Assembly (NCBI RefSeq): GCF_900110035.1
Contig: NZ_FOCF01000004.1
Span: 7,501-71,500 of the forward strand
Direction: 5' to 3'
DNA length: 64,000 nucleotides
DNA from: Sphingomonas gellani
GTDB taxonomy: Bacteria > Pseudomonadota > Alphaproteobacteria > Sphingomonadales > Sphingomonadaceae
This document shows positions 43,907 through 51,767 of the stretch, in pieces. The notes beneath the pieces were generated by a model. It was not told the DNA's origin. It searched no databases and was given only the letters and a program-made list of their open reading frames with translations. Both the position numbers and the translations under genes were made by a program. Positions within the stretch are counted from its first letter, which is position 1, and each line of letters begins with the position of its first letter.

Positions 43907-44761
43907 ATGGCTGTTCTTGCGGACGTCGAGCGTTTCGCGGCGATGGGGACCCGCGTCGAACTGCACCGGTTCGGTGAGGGCGATCCCGCCGCGCTGGCGG
44001 GCGCCCGCCGTGCGATCGAGGCCGTGGACGACGCGCTGACCATCCACCGCCCGTCAGCGACGACCGTCCTGAATGAAAGGCTTCTGGCGGGGCAGGAGGC
44101 GGCGGTGGACGACCCGCTGCTGCTCAAGGCGCTGGTGACCATCGACGAGGCGCATCGCGCCACGCTGGGACTGTTCGACCCTGCCGCCGATCGGCGGCTC
44201 GGCGCGGCGGGTTGGGGCGATATCCTGCTCGATCGCGAGGCTGGCCGGATCAGGGCGGCAACGCCCCTCGCGCTGGATTTCGGCGGGTTCGGCAAGGGGT
44301 TCGCGCTGGACCTTGCGTGCGTGGCGCTGAGGGCGGCGGGCGTCCGGTCGGCCTGCCTGTCCGCCGGGGAGAGTTCGATCGCGGTGGTGGGCGAACACCC
44401 GCTGGGCGGCGGCTGGCCCTTCGCCATACCCCATCCCCTGCGGCCCGGTCAGACCTTGCTGGAGCTCGAACTGAATGACGAGGCGATGTCGATTTCCTCG
44501 ACCGTCGGCGCGGGGGTGGACGCACCCGAACGCGCGCCGATGATCCGGCCCGGCTACGCGGCTCCGGTGACGCGGCGGCGGTGCACGGTCGCGATCGACC
44601 GGCTGGGCGCGCGGGCGGAGGCGATGAGCACCGCCCTGATCGTCGCCGACGACGACCGGGCCATACGCCTGTTGAGCGGGCGTCCGAACCGCAATTTCCT
44701 GTTCGATCTTTCACAAGAGGCCGCAATGCCCGTTCCGCCATCCAGGATGTCGTTGCAATGA
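43907..44761 (+). CDS. ApbE-like FAD:protein FMN transferase, divergent
   Basis: 284 aa. ATG 43907 is 5 bp after the Gfo/Idh stop; an in-frame TTG at 43883 would overlap it. Family features: MGTRVELHRF at the N-terminus, LDFGGFGKGFALDLA (the DxGGxGKGxAxD flavin-site motif), SISSTVGAG and AEAMSTALIV. Missing is the normal HIxDPxTG motif; the equivalent place reads MIRPGYAAPV, with no His. No signal peptide is apparent. ApbE proteins attach FMN to Thr/Ser of target proteins; no flavinylation motif ([DN]xx[ST]GA[ST]) was noticed in the neighbouring gene products. The ORF ends in an ATGA overlap with the next oxidoreductase. Confidence 0.75.
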   Translation: MAVLADVERFAAMGTRVELHRFGEGDPAALAGARRAIEAVDDALTIHRPSATTVLNERLLAGQEAAVDDPLLLKALVTIDEAHRATLGLFDPAADRRLGAAGWGDILLDREAGRIRAATPLALDFGGFGKGFALDLACVALRAAGVRSACLSAGESSIAVVGEHPLGGGWPFAIPHPLRPGQTLLELELNDEAMSISSTVGAGVDAPERAPMIRPGYAAPVTRRRCTVAIDRLGARAEAMSTALIVADDDRAIRLLSGRPNRNFLFDLSQEAAMPVPPSRMSLQ

Positions 44762-46017
44762 CCGAGAAGGATTTCGACCTGACGCGGCGGTCGTTCATTG
44801 ATCGCGTGCTGCTGGCCACGGCGGGTGCCGGCATGGCGGCTGCGGCACCATGGGCCGGAATGGCCGCGGCGGCCGAGCCGGCGAAGACGCACCCGGTGCG
44901 ACTTGGCGTGATCGGCACCGGTGATCGCGGCCGTGCGCTGATCCAGAACATCGCGAAGACGCACAACTGCACCGTCGTGGCGATCTGCGACACCTACCCG
45001 CCGCATCTGGCGCGGGGGCAGGTGCTGGCCCCGACGGCGCGGGCGTTCACCGATCATCGCGCGATGCTGGACGCGGGCGGGATCGACGCCGTGGTGATCG
45101 CGACGCCGCTCAACACGCACGCGCGGCTGTGTTTCGACGCATTGGATGCGGGGCGACATGTCTGGTGCGAAAAGGCGATGGCGCGCACCATTGCCGATTG
45201 CGGCGCGATGATCACCCGGGCGAAGGCGACGGGCAAGGTGCTGCAGATCGGGCACCAGCGGATGTTCCATCCGACCTATCTGAACGCGCTCAAGCGGGCA
45301 AAGGCGGGTGAGATCGGGACCATCACGCAGATCCGGGCGAGCTGGCACCGCAACAACAGCTGGCGTCGGCCGGTGCCTGCCGATGCGACGGATCGGCAGA
45401 TCAACTGGCGGCTGTACCGCGACAGTTCCGCAGGGTTGATGACCGAACTGGCGACGCATCAGGTCCAGGTCGGCAACTGGTTCCTCGACGCGGTTCCGAC
45501 GCGCGTCATCGGGTCGGGCAGCCTGTGTTTCTGGAAGGACGGGCGGGAGGTCTATGACCATGTCGCGCTGATCTATGAATATGTCGGCGGTCGGAAACTG
45601 ATCTACACCTCGCTGCTGAACAACGCCCGCTATGGCTGCGAGGAGCAGATCCAGGGCAGCAAGGGCACGATCGAACCCGAACTCGGGCGCATCTACCAGG
45701 AGGTGCCCGCAAAGGTGCTGGCGCTCCAGCGCATGCAGAAGGACGTCACGCGCGGGCACAAGCGTACCGTGCCGATCGGCGGCGCGACCTGGTTCCCCGA
45801 GCTTCCCGTGACCACGCCGGGAGAGTCGCTCGGCTGGGGCGAATATGGCGAGACGATGCTGCAGTTCGAGGGCTTTGGCGAGGCGGTCCGCGCGGAAAGG
45901 CCGCTGCCGGGCCTGTTGGCGCAGGCCTATCATGCCAGCGTCGCATCGCTGCTGGGCGAACAGGCGATGGACCGCGGTCAGGCGATGAGCTGGCCGACGG
46001 ATCTGGTCGCGATCTGA
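44758..46017 (+). CDS. Exported Gfo/Idh/MocA oxidoreductase, copy 2 of 3
   Basis: 419 aa. ATG 44758 overlaps the ApbE stop (ATGA). A Tat signal is visible (LTRRSFIDRVLLATAGAGMA). The Rossmann domain has VRLGVIGTGDRGRALIQNI and VVIATPLNTHARLCFDAL; the Lys motif is CEKAMARTIADCGAM, with EKAM in place of the usual EKP. The C-terminal domain has LMTELATHQVQVGNWFLDA and GSKGTIEPELGRIYQEV. It is paralogous to copy 1 but clearly divergent, so the three probably act on different intermediates or cofactors. It ends 6 bp before copy 3. Confidence 0.87.
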   Translation: MTEKDFDLTRRSFIDRVLLATAGAGMAAAAPWAGMAAAAEPAKTHPVRLGVIGTGDRGRALIQNIAKTHNCTVVAICDTYPPHLARGQVLAPTARAFTDHRAMLDAGGIDAVVIATPLNTHARLCFDALDAGRHVWCEKAMARTIADCGAMITRAKATGKVLQIGHQRMFHPTYLNALKRAKAGEIGTITQIRASWHRNNSWRRPVPADATDRQINWRLYRDSSAGLMTELATHQVQVGNWFLDAVPTRVIGSGSLCFWKDGREVYDHVALIYEYVGGRKLIYTSLLNNARYGCEEQIQGSKGTIEPELGRIYQEVPAKVLALQRMQKDVTRGHKRTVPIGGATWFPELPVTTPGESLGWGEYGETMLQFEGFGEAVRAERPLPGLLAQAYHASVASLLGEQAMDRGQAMSWPTDLVAI

Positions 46018-46023
46018 GGGGAT

Positions 46024-47190
46024 ATGCCTGTGACTGACACCAACCGTCGTGCGCTGCTGGGCATGGGACTGACCGCCGGTATCGCCACCGGCTTCGCGGC
46101 CGGCGCCTTCGCCCAGTCGGTCACGCGCGGCGACGCCCCGACGGAGGGCGCGGTGGCGAAGCCCGCCCCGGAGGCGAAGTATCGCGTGCCGTTCGCGGTG
46201 ATCGGGATGGATCACAACCATATCTACGGCATCACCGATGCGGTGATCCGGGGTGGGGGCGTCCTGACCGCGTTCTACGCCACCGATCCGCAACAGATCG
46301 CGACCTTCCGCAAGCGTTATGGCGACATAAAGCTGGCGCGATCGGAGCAGGAAATCCTGGATGATCGCGCCATCAAGCTGGTGTGCAGTGCCGCAATCCC
46401 CAGCCTGCGCGCGCCGCTCGGCATCCGCGTCATGCGCGCGGGCAAGGATTATCTCAGCGACAAGGCGGCGGTCGTTACGTTGCAACAGCTCGCCGACGTC
46501 CGCCGCGCCATCAAGGAGACCGGGCGCAAGTTTGCGATCATGTATTCAGAACGGCTGGAGGTGCCCGCCGCCGTCATGGCCGGGCAGCTGGTTCATGACG
46601 GGGCGATCGGGCGGGTGATCCAGACGGTCAACCTGGCCCCGCACCGGCTGGCCGCGCCCAGCCGTCCGGCCTGGTTCTGGGACCCGGCACGCAATGGCGG
46701 CATCCTGACCGATGTCGGCAGCCATCAGGCGGATCAGTTCGTGTACCTGACCGGCAGCAAGCGCGCGCAGGTCCTCGCATCGCAGACCGGGAATTTCGGC
46801 AACCCCGATCACCCGAATTTCGAGGATTTCGGCGACATGATGCTGAGCGGCGATGGCGGATCGGGCTATGTCCGGGTCGACTGGTTCACGCCCGACGGCC
46901 TGCCGACCTGGGGGGACGGGCGGCTCTTCATCCTGGGAACCGAGGGGTATATCGAGCTGCGCAAATATGTGGACATCGCCGGCCGCCCCGGTGGCAACCA
47001 CCTGTTCGTCGCGGATCGCAAGGGTGCGCGCTATCTCGACTGTTCCAAGGTTCCGTTGCCGTTCGGCCCGCAGTTCGTCACCGACCTCGTCGAACGCACA
47101 TCGGTCGCGCAGGATCAGGAGGGCGCGCTGCTCGCGGCCGAACTGGTGCTGACCGCAGAGGCGCACGCGAAGCCAGCCAGGCGGGCCTGA
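46024..47190 (+). CDS. Exported Gfo/Idh/MocA oxidoreductase, copy 3 of 3
   Basis: 388 aa. The N-terminus has a Tat-like signal (NRRALLGMGLTAGIATGFAA, cleavage near AGAFAQS). The Rossmann fold is less typical: FAVIGMDHNHIYGITDAVIR replaces GxGxxG, and the Lys region is KDYLSDKAAVVTLQQLADV (DKAAV in place of EKP). The C-terminal domain keeps GGILTDVGSHQADQFVYLTG and the WGDGRLFILGTEGYIELRK block. This subtype, with MDHNHIYG, is related to putative dehydrogenases found in sugar clusters. It is the last gene of the plus-strand operon; it ends just before the convergent photolyase gene. Confidence 0.85.
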   Translation: MPVTDTNRRALLGMGLTAGIATGFAAGAFAQSVTRGDAPTEGAVAKPAPEAKYRVPFAVIGMDHNHIYGITDAVIRGGGVLTAFYATDPQQIATFRKRYGDIKLARSEQEILDDRAIKLVCSAAIPSLRAPLGIRVMRAGKDYLSDKAAVVTLQQLADVRRAIKETGRKFAIMYSERLEVPAAVMAGQLVHDGAIGRVIQTVNLAPHRLAAPSRPAWFWDPARNGGILTDVGSHQADQFVYLTGSKRAQVLASQTGNFGNPDHPNFEDFGDMMLSGDGGSGYVRVDWFTPDGLPTWGDGRLFILGTEGYIELRKYVDIAGRPGGNHLFVADRKGARYLDCSKVPLPFGPQFVTDLVERTSVAQDQEGALLAAELVLTAEAHAKPARRA

Positions 47191-47252
47191 GCGCGGACCC
47201 GGCCGCGTCGAACAGGGTGGTGCGCGGCAGTCGGCGTCGGCCGGCTCCCTGC

Positions 47253-48815
47253 CTATCCCCGACCCGCTCTGGCCCATCCGTCGGCGGCGGGTTCGATCGT
47301 CTGGAGGAACGCCTCGGCGCTGGCCCTGATCTCCGCGCGTGACGCATCGGAGAAACGGTCCCATGTCGCATACATGTTGCGCATCCTGCCGTTGCCGCGC
47401 AGCCGGTCCTCGTTGCGGGCGACAAAGTCCCAGAACAACGCGTTGAAGGGGCAGGCGTCCGGCCCCACGCGCGTCTTCACGTCGTATCGGCATCGCCCGC
47501 AATAATCGCTCATCCGGTCGATATAGGCGCCGGTCGAGGCATAGGGCTTGGACGCGATGGCGCCATTGTCGGCGAACTGGCTCATGCCGATGACGTTCGG
47601 CATCTCGACCCATTCATAGGCGTCGAAATAGACCACCAGGAACCAGTCGGAGATCGCCTTCGGATCGACACCGGCGATCAGCGCGAAATTGCCCAGCACC
47701 ATCAGCCGCTGGATATGGTGGGCATACGCCTCCCGCTTCGTCTGGCCGACGCTTTCCGCCATGCAGCGCATGTCGGTTTCGCCCGTCCAGTAGAATTCCG
47801 GCAGCGGCCGTGTCGCGGCCAGGGCGTTTCGGCTCTCGAACGCGGGCATGTCGCGCCAGTACATGCCGCGCATATATTCGCGCCAGCCGATGATCTGGCG
47901 AATGTACCCTTCCGCCGAGTTGATCGGCACGTCGCCCTTCTCATAAGCCGACTGGACCGCGCGGCAGACCTCAATCGGGCTGAGCAGCCCCAGATTGATG
48001 CTGGACGACAGGACGCTGTGGTACAGATACTCCTGTCCCGCGATCATCGCGTCCTCGTACCGGCCGAAATCGGGCAGGGCGGTCGCGACGAAATGGTCCA
48101 GCGCCTTCAGCGCCTGTTCGCGGGTGACCGGCAGCGCGAAGGGTTCCAGATCGCCGAAATGGCCGGCGAACTCGCTCGCCACCAGCGCCAGCACGTCGCG
48201 GGTGATCGCGTCGGGCTCGAAGCGTTCGGGCAACGGGTAGTTGAGGCCGCGTGGCGGCGTTTCGCGGTTGTCGTGGTCGAAGTTCCACTGCCCGCCCTCC
48301 GGCTGACCCGTGTCGGTCATCAGCAGCCCGGTGCGGCGGCGCATGTCGCGGTAGAAATACTCCATCCGATACTCGCGCCGGCCCTTCGCCCAGGTGAGGA
48401 ACTCGGCGATCGGGCAGATGAAGCGGTCGTCGTCCAGGATCTCGACCGGTACCCCCGTGTCCTTCGCCCAGCCATCCTGCATCGCGCGGACCCGGTATTC
48501 CGCGCCTTCGACGACGCGCACCGCGCTTGCGCTGTGCCGCTCTACCGCGCGCACCACCTCTGCGGTGAAGCTCTGCCTGTTCGCCGGGTCGTTCAGCGTG
48601 ACATAGTCGACGGTCCAGCCCGCCTGGCGCAGCATGTCCGCGAAGTGGCGCATCGCGGAGAAGATCAGCGCGATCTTCTTCTTGTGGTGACGGACATAGC
48701 CCGTCTCCTCCCGCACCTCGACCATCAGCACCACGGCATCGGCCGGGTCGGTCGTGCGTAAGGAGGCGAGGTCGAGCGACAGCTGGTCGCCCAGCACCGG
48801 CACGATCGTGGTCAT
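47253..48815 (-). CDS. Cryptochrome/photolyase-related protein, FeS-BCP type
   Basis: 520 aa from ATG 48815. The N-terminal half (TTIVPVLGDQLSLDLASLR) is a photolyase-like alpha/beta domain, and the C-terminal half binds FAD. Blocks SSINLGLLSPIEVC, QIIGWREYMRGMYWRDM, HIQRLMVLGNFALIAGVDP and NVIGMSQFADNGAIASKPY match the FeS-BCP/PhrB family of (6-4) photolyases. Cys residues in DMRCMAES, YCGRCRYDV and ACPFN are the likely 4Fe-4S ligands. Role: light-driven repair of (6-4) photoproducts. It is convergent with the Gfo/Idh operon and has no partner gene. Confidence 0.9.
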   Translation of the reverse strand: MTTIVPVLGDQLSLDLASLRTTDPADAVVLMVEVREETGYVRHHKKKIALIFSAMRHFADMLRQAGWTVDYVTLNDPANRQSFTAEVVRAVERHSASAVRVVEGAEYRVRAMQDGWAKDTGVPVEILDDDRFICPIAEFLTWAKGRREYRMEYFYRDMRRRTGLLMTDTGQPEGGQWNFDHDNRETPPRGLNYPLPERFEPDAITRDVLALVASEFAGHFGDLEPFALPVTREQALKALDHFVATALPDFGRYEDAMIAGQEYLYHSVLSSSINLGLLSPIEVCRAVQSAYEKGDVPINSAEGYIRQIIGWREYMRGMYWRDMPAFESRNALAATRPLPEFYWTGETDMRCMAESVGQTKREAYAHHIQRLMVLGNFALIAGVDPKAISDWFLVVYFDAYEWVEMPNVIGMSQFADNGAIASKPYASTGAYIDRMSDYCGRCRYDVKTRVGPDACPFNALFWDFVARNEDRLRGNGRMRNMYATWDRFSDASRAEIRASAEAFLQTIEPAADGWARAGRG

Positions 48816-49097
48816 TCGGGCTGCCCCCGGTGCAACGGCCGGGAGTGCCTGTCACTGGCGGCTACCTGCCCGGAGAAGTGGGCGGATCGGCGCGGAAAGC
48901 CGGGCGAAGTCACAAGGAACGGCGGCGCACCTGTCATCTGCGCTACAATGCGCGACCTGCGGGTTGGCCGCATGCCCAGCCCGACCAAAGGCGATCGGCG
49001 TAACCTGAGTTTCCGTTCGGCGCCGAGAGGCGGCGTGAGGCCTAGCCGACTGCTGGACGATGGGACCGGATTTTGCTCCCTCGCGTGTCCGTGATCC

Positions 49098-51767
49098 TCA
49101 GCGCTTCGCTTCCCTGATCCTGACGGTCAGGTCCAGCTCGTCTCGCGACAGCAGGATCTTGCGCCGCACGTCGATCGGCAGGGCCGGATGCGCGGCAAGG
49201 AAGGCGTCGACGACGCCCAGCGCCTGGGCGCTGGTCTGGCCGCCGATGAACGCGTCGATCCAGGCTGGCAGGAAGAAGATACGCCGATTGCGCCGGATCC
49301 ATTCCAGCCGGTCGAGCGCCGGCCGGAGGAACGGCAGCGTCAGCGTCGCCTGTTCCGCCGCGTTGAAGGCGCCCAGGCTTTCGCTGGCCCAGGCCTCGTT
49401 CAATCCGGCATCGTCGAAATAGCGGCGGAAATACTCGGCCTTGATCGCCGCCGTCGGGGTCGCGGCGTGGGCCACGAACGCGTCCTTCCCGGCCTCGGTC
49501 GATCGATCCGCCCGCTGCTCCGCGGCGAACAGCGCCTCGGCGTCGGGGGCACCGACCGTGACCAGCCGGCGGACCGCCGCCCAGCGGGTCGGCTGGCGGA
49601 TCGGATCGCCCGCCAGCGTCGCGGTCCCCGCCAGCAACGCGCGCAGGCGGTCGAGCGCGAGCGGCGTGCGCGCCGTGGCGATCAGCCGGTCGGCGGCATC
49701 CTTGCGCAGGCCATAGCCCAGCCGCGCATCGTCCATGCGCGCGATCAGCGCGGCCTCCCACCGCTGGCGCAGCGGCGCCGCGCGTTCCGCCGTCAGATAG
49801 AGGTCGAGCGCCGTCGCCCCGCGCGCCAGGATCGTGCGGGATATCTGTTCGTCCGTCTCCGCCGGCAGATGGTCGAGAAGGATGCCCAGATACCGTTCCG
49901 GCGCCAGGCGACGGTCGCGCACCGTGTCCCACATCCCGCTCCACAGCATCGCGCGCAGCAGCGCGTCGCGTACCTCGCCCACATGAACGCCGTTCCACGC
50001 CAGCGTGCGGTCGTCCGGCATGAACAGGCCGTATCCCTGGTCCTCGTCATTGGCCCAGACATAATCGGGGACGGGCAGGCCGGCAGCGTTCGCGACCGAC
50101 GCCGTTTCGCCGTCAAAGGCGGCGTCGAGTACGACGTCGGGCCGCCCGCCATAGCCGAGCCGCACTCTGACCTTCATCGGCCATGCCCCGCCCGGATCGC
50201 CCGGCAACGCCCGCGCGGGACGCTGCGACAATTGCAGCGAGGCGATGCGCCCGTCCGCGATGGTCATGTGCGTGTCGATCCGCGGCAGTCCGGCGCGAAG
50301 CATGTACTGCCGGCCGAACGTGGTGAGATCGACCTTCGACGTTTCGGCGATGGCACCGAGCAGGTCCTGCCACGTGGCGTTGCCATAGGCGTGCCGTTCC
50401 AGGAACAGGTGCAGCCCGCGGCGAAAGCCGTCCTCGCCGACCAGGAAGGCGAGCTGTTTCAGCACGGCCGGCGCCTTGTTGTAGACGATCGGGCCGTAGT
50501 TGCTCTTCGCCGCGTCGAGATTGTCGAGCGTCTGCCACAGTGGCTGCGTCCCGCTGGTCGCGTCGGCGCGGTAAGCGGGCGTCTTGGTGGACAGCAGGAA
50601 CGTCGTCCATGCATTGCTGTCGGGTTGCAGCTCCGCCTGGATGCGCGCGGCCATGTAGGTGGAAAAGCCCTCCTTCAGCCACAGGTCGTCGAACCAGCGC
50701 ATGGTGACGAAGTCGCCGAACCACTGATGGCTGATCTCATGGTAGATGGTGGCATCCCGGCCCAGCCGTTGCGGCAGGGTCGGCGGTTCGCGGAACACGA
50801 AACGGTCCTCGTTGTAGAAGACTGCGCCGACATGCTCCATGCCGCCGAACGGGAACGCGGGCGCGAGTACCAGGTCGAGCTTGGCGAAGGGGAAGGGAAC
50901 GCCGAACCAATTCTCCAGCCAGCGCACGGCTTCCCGGTTGGCCGCGATCTGCGCGTCGGCGTCGACCTCCGCCTTGCGAGAGGCGCGCGCGTAGAGGGTT
51001 ATGGCGCGCCCGCCCGCCGGCTCGGACGCCCAACTGGCCCATGGCCCGGCGGCGAAGGCGGCGAGATAGGTGGAGATCGGCTGGGTCTGCGCAAAGGTCC
51101 AGCGCACGGCCGCGCTGACCCCCTCCTTCGACGCGACGCCGCCATTGGCGATCACCGTCCAGTCGCCGGGTGCGGTCACGCGCCAGCGGAACTGCGCCTT
51201 CAGGTCCGGCTGGTCGAAACAGGGGAACAGCAGGTTCGCGTCGGACGGCACCAGCAGCGTGTAGAGGTAGGTCGATCCGTCCTTTTCGTCATGGAAGCGG
51301 ATGATCGCCGCACCGCTCGCCGCGATCGGCGTGGTGAAGCGCGCCGAAACCGTGTTCTCGCCCGCCTTCAACAGCCGCTCGGGCAGGACCAGATGGCCGT
51401 CGAGCCGCCGATCCGGCACGGCGCGGCCGTTGACCATGACATCCGACAGCGTCGGCCCGCGGAAATCGAGAAGCAGGTCTCCGCTCCGTACGCGCCGGTC
51501 GAACGCGATACCGACGGACCCGGTGGCGGCATCCGGTGCGGTGACGTCGAGCGCGAGGTCGTAGCGTACCTTCGCGATCTGCATGGCCCGTCGCCGCGCC
51601 AGCGCAAGCGACACACCGCTGCCGGAGAGGTCGGATGGCAGCGGTGTCGCGGCAAAGCTGGGTGGCGACGTCGTCGCGGCCAGGCCGCTCGCCCCGATGG
51701 CGGCGGCGCCGACCAGTACGCCGCGGCGTGTCGCCGCACCCGGCCCGCCGGCCGGATCGACGCTCAC
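49098..51767 (-). CDS. Exported M1-family metallopeptidase (aminopeptidase N-like)
   Basis: 889 aa. GTG start at 51767 overlaps the DUF885 stop (GTGA). A Tat-type signal is visible (AATRRGVLVGAAAIGASGL). The substrate-binding GGMEH is at 308-312 (GAMEN equivalent), the zinc motif HEISH at 343-347 and the third ligand Glu in LKEGFST at about 366. The C-terminal ERAP1-like helical domain (to 889) is complete. It removes N-terminal residues from peptides in the periplasm. With the co-transcribed DUF885 protein it likely serves peptide utilisation. Confidence 0.9.
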   Translation of the reverse strand: MSVDPAGGPGAATRRGVLVGAAAIGASGLAATTSPPSFAATPLPSDLSGSGVSLALARRRAMQIAKVRYDLALDVTAPDAATGSVGIAFDRRVRSGDLLLDFRGPTLSDVMVNGRAVPDRRLDGHLVLPERLLKAGENTVSARFTTPIAASGAAIIRFHDEKDGSTYLYTLLVPSDANLLFPCFDQPDLKAQFRWRVTAPGDWTVIANGGVASKEGVSAAVRWTFAQTQPISTYLAAFAAGPWASWASEPAGGRAITLYARASRKAEVDADAQIAANREAVRWLENWFGVPFPFAKLDLVLAPAFPFGGMEHVGAVFYNEDRFVFREPPTLPQRLGRDATIYHEISHQWFGDFVTMRWFDDLWLKEGFSTYMAARIQAELQPDSNAWTTFLLSTKTPAYRADATSGTQPLWQTLDNLDAAKSNYGPIVYNKAPAVLKQLAFLVGEDGFRRGLHLFLERHAYGNATWQDLLGAIAETSKVDLTTFGRQYMLRAGLPRIDTHMTIADGRIASLQLSQRPARALPGDPGGAWPMKVRVRLGYGGRPDVVLDAAFDGETASVANAAGLPVPDYVWANDEDQGYGLFMPDDRTLAWNGVHVGEVRDALLRAMLWSGMWDTVRDRRLAPERYLGILLDHLPAETDEQISRTILARGATALDLYLTAERAAPLRQRWEAALIARMDDARLGYGLRKDAADRLIATARTPLALDRLRALLAGTATLAGDPIRQPTRWAAVRRLVTVGAPDAEALFAAEQRADRSTEAGKDAFVAHAATPTAAIKAEYFRRYFDDAGLNEAWASESLGAFNAAEQATLTLPFLRPALDRLEWIRRNRRIFFLPAWIDAFIGGQTSAQALGVVDAFLAAHPALPIDVRRKILLSRDELDLTVRIREAKR

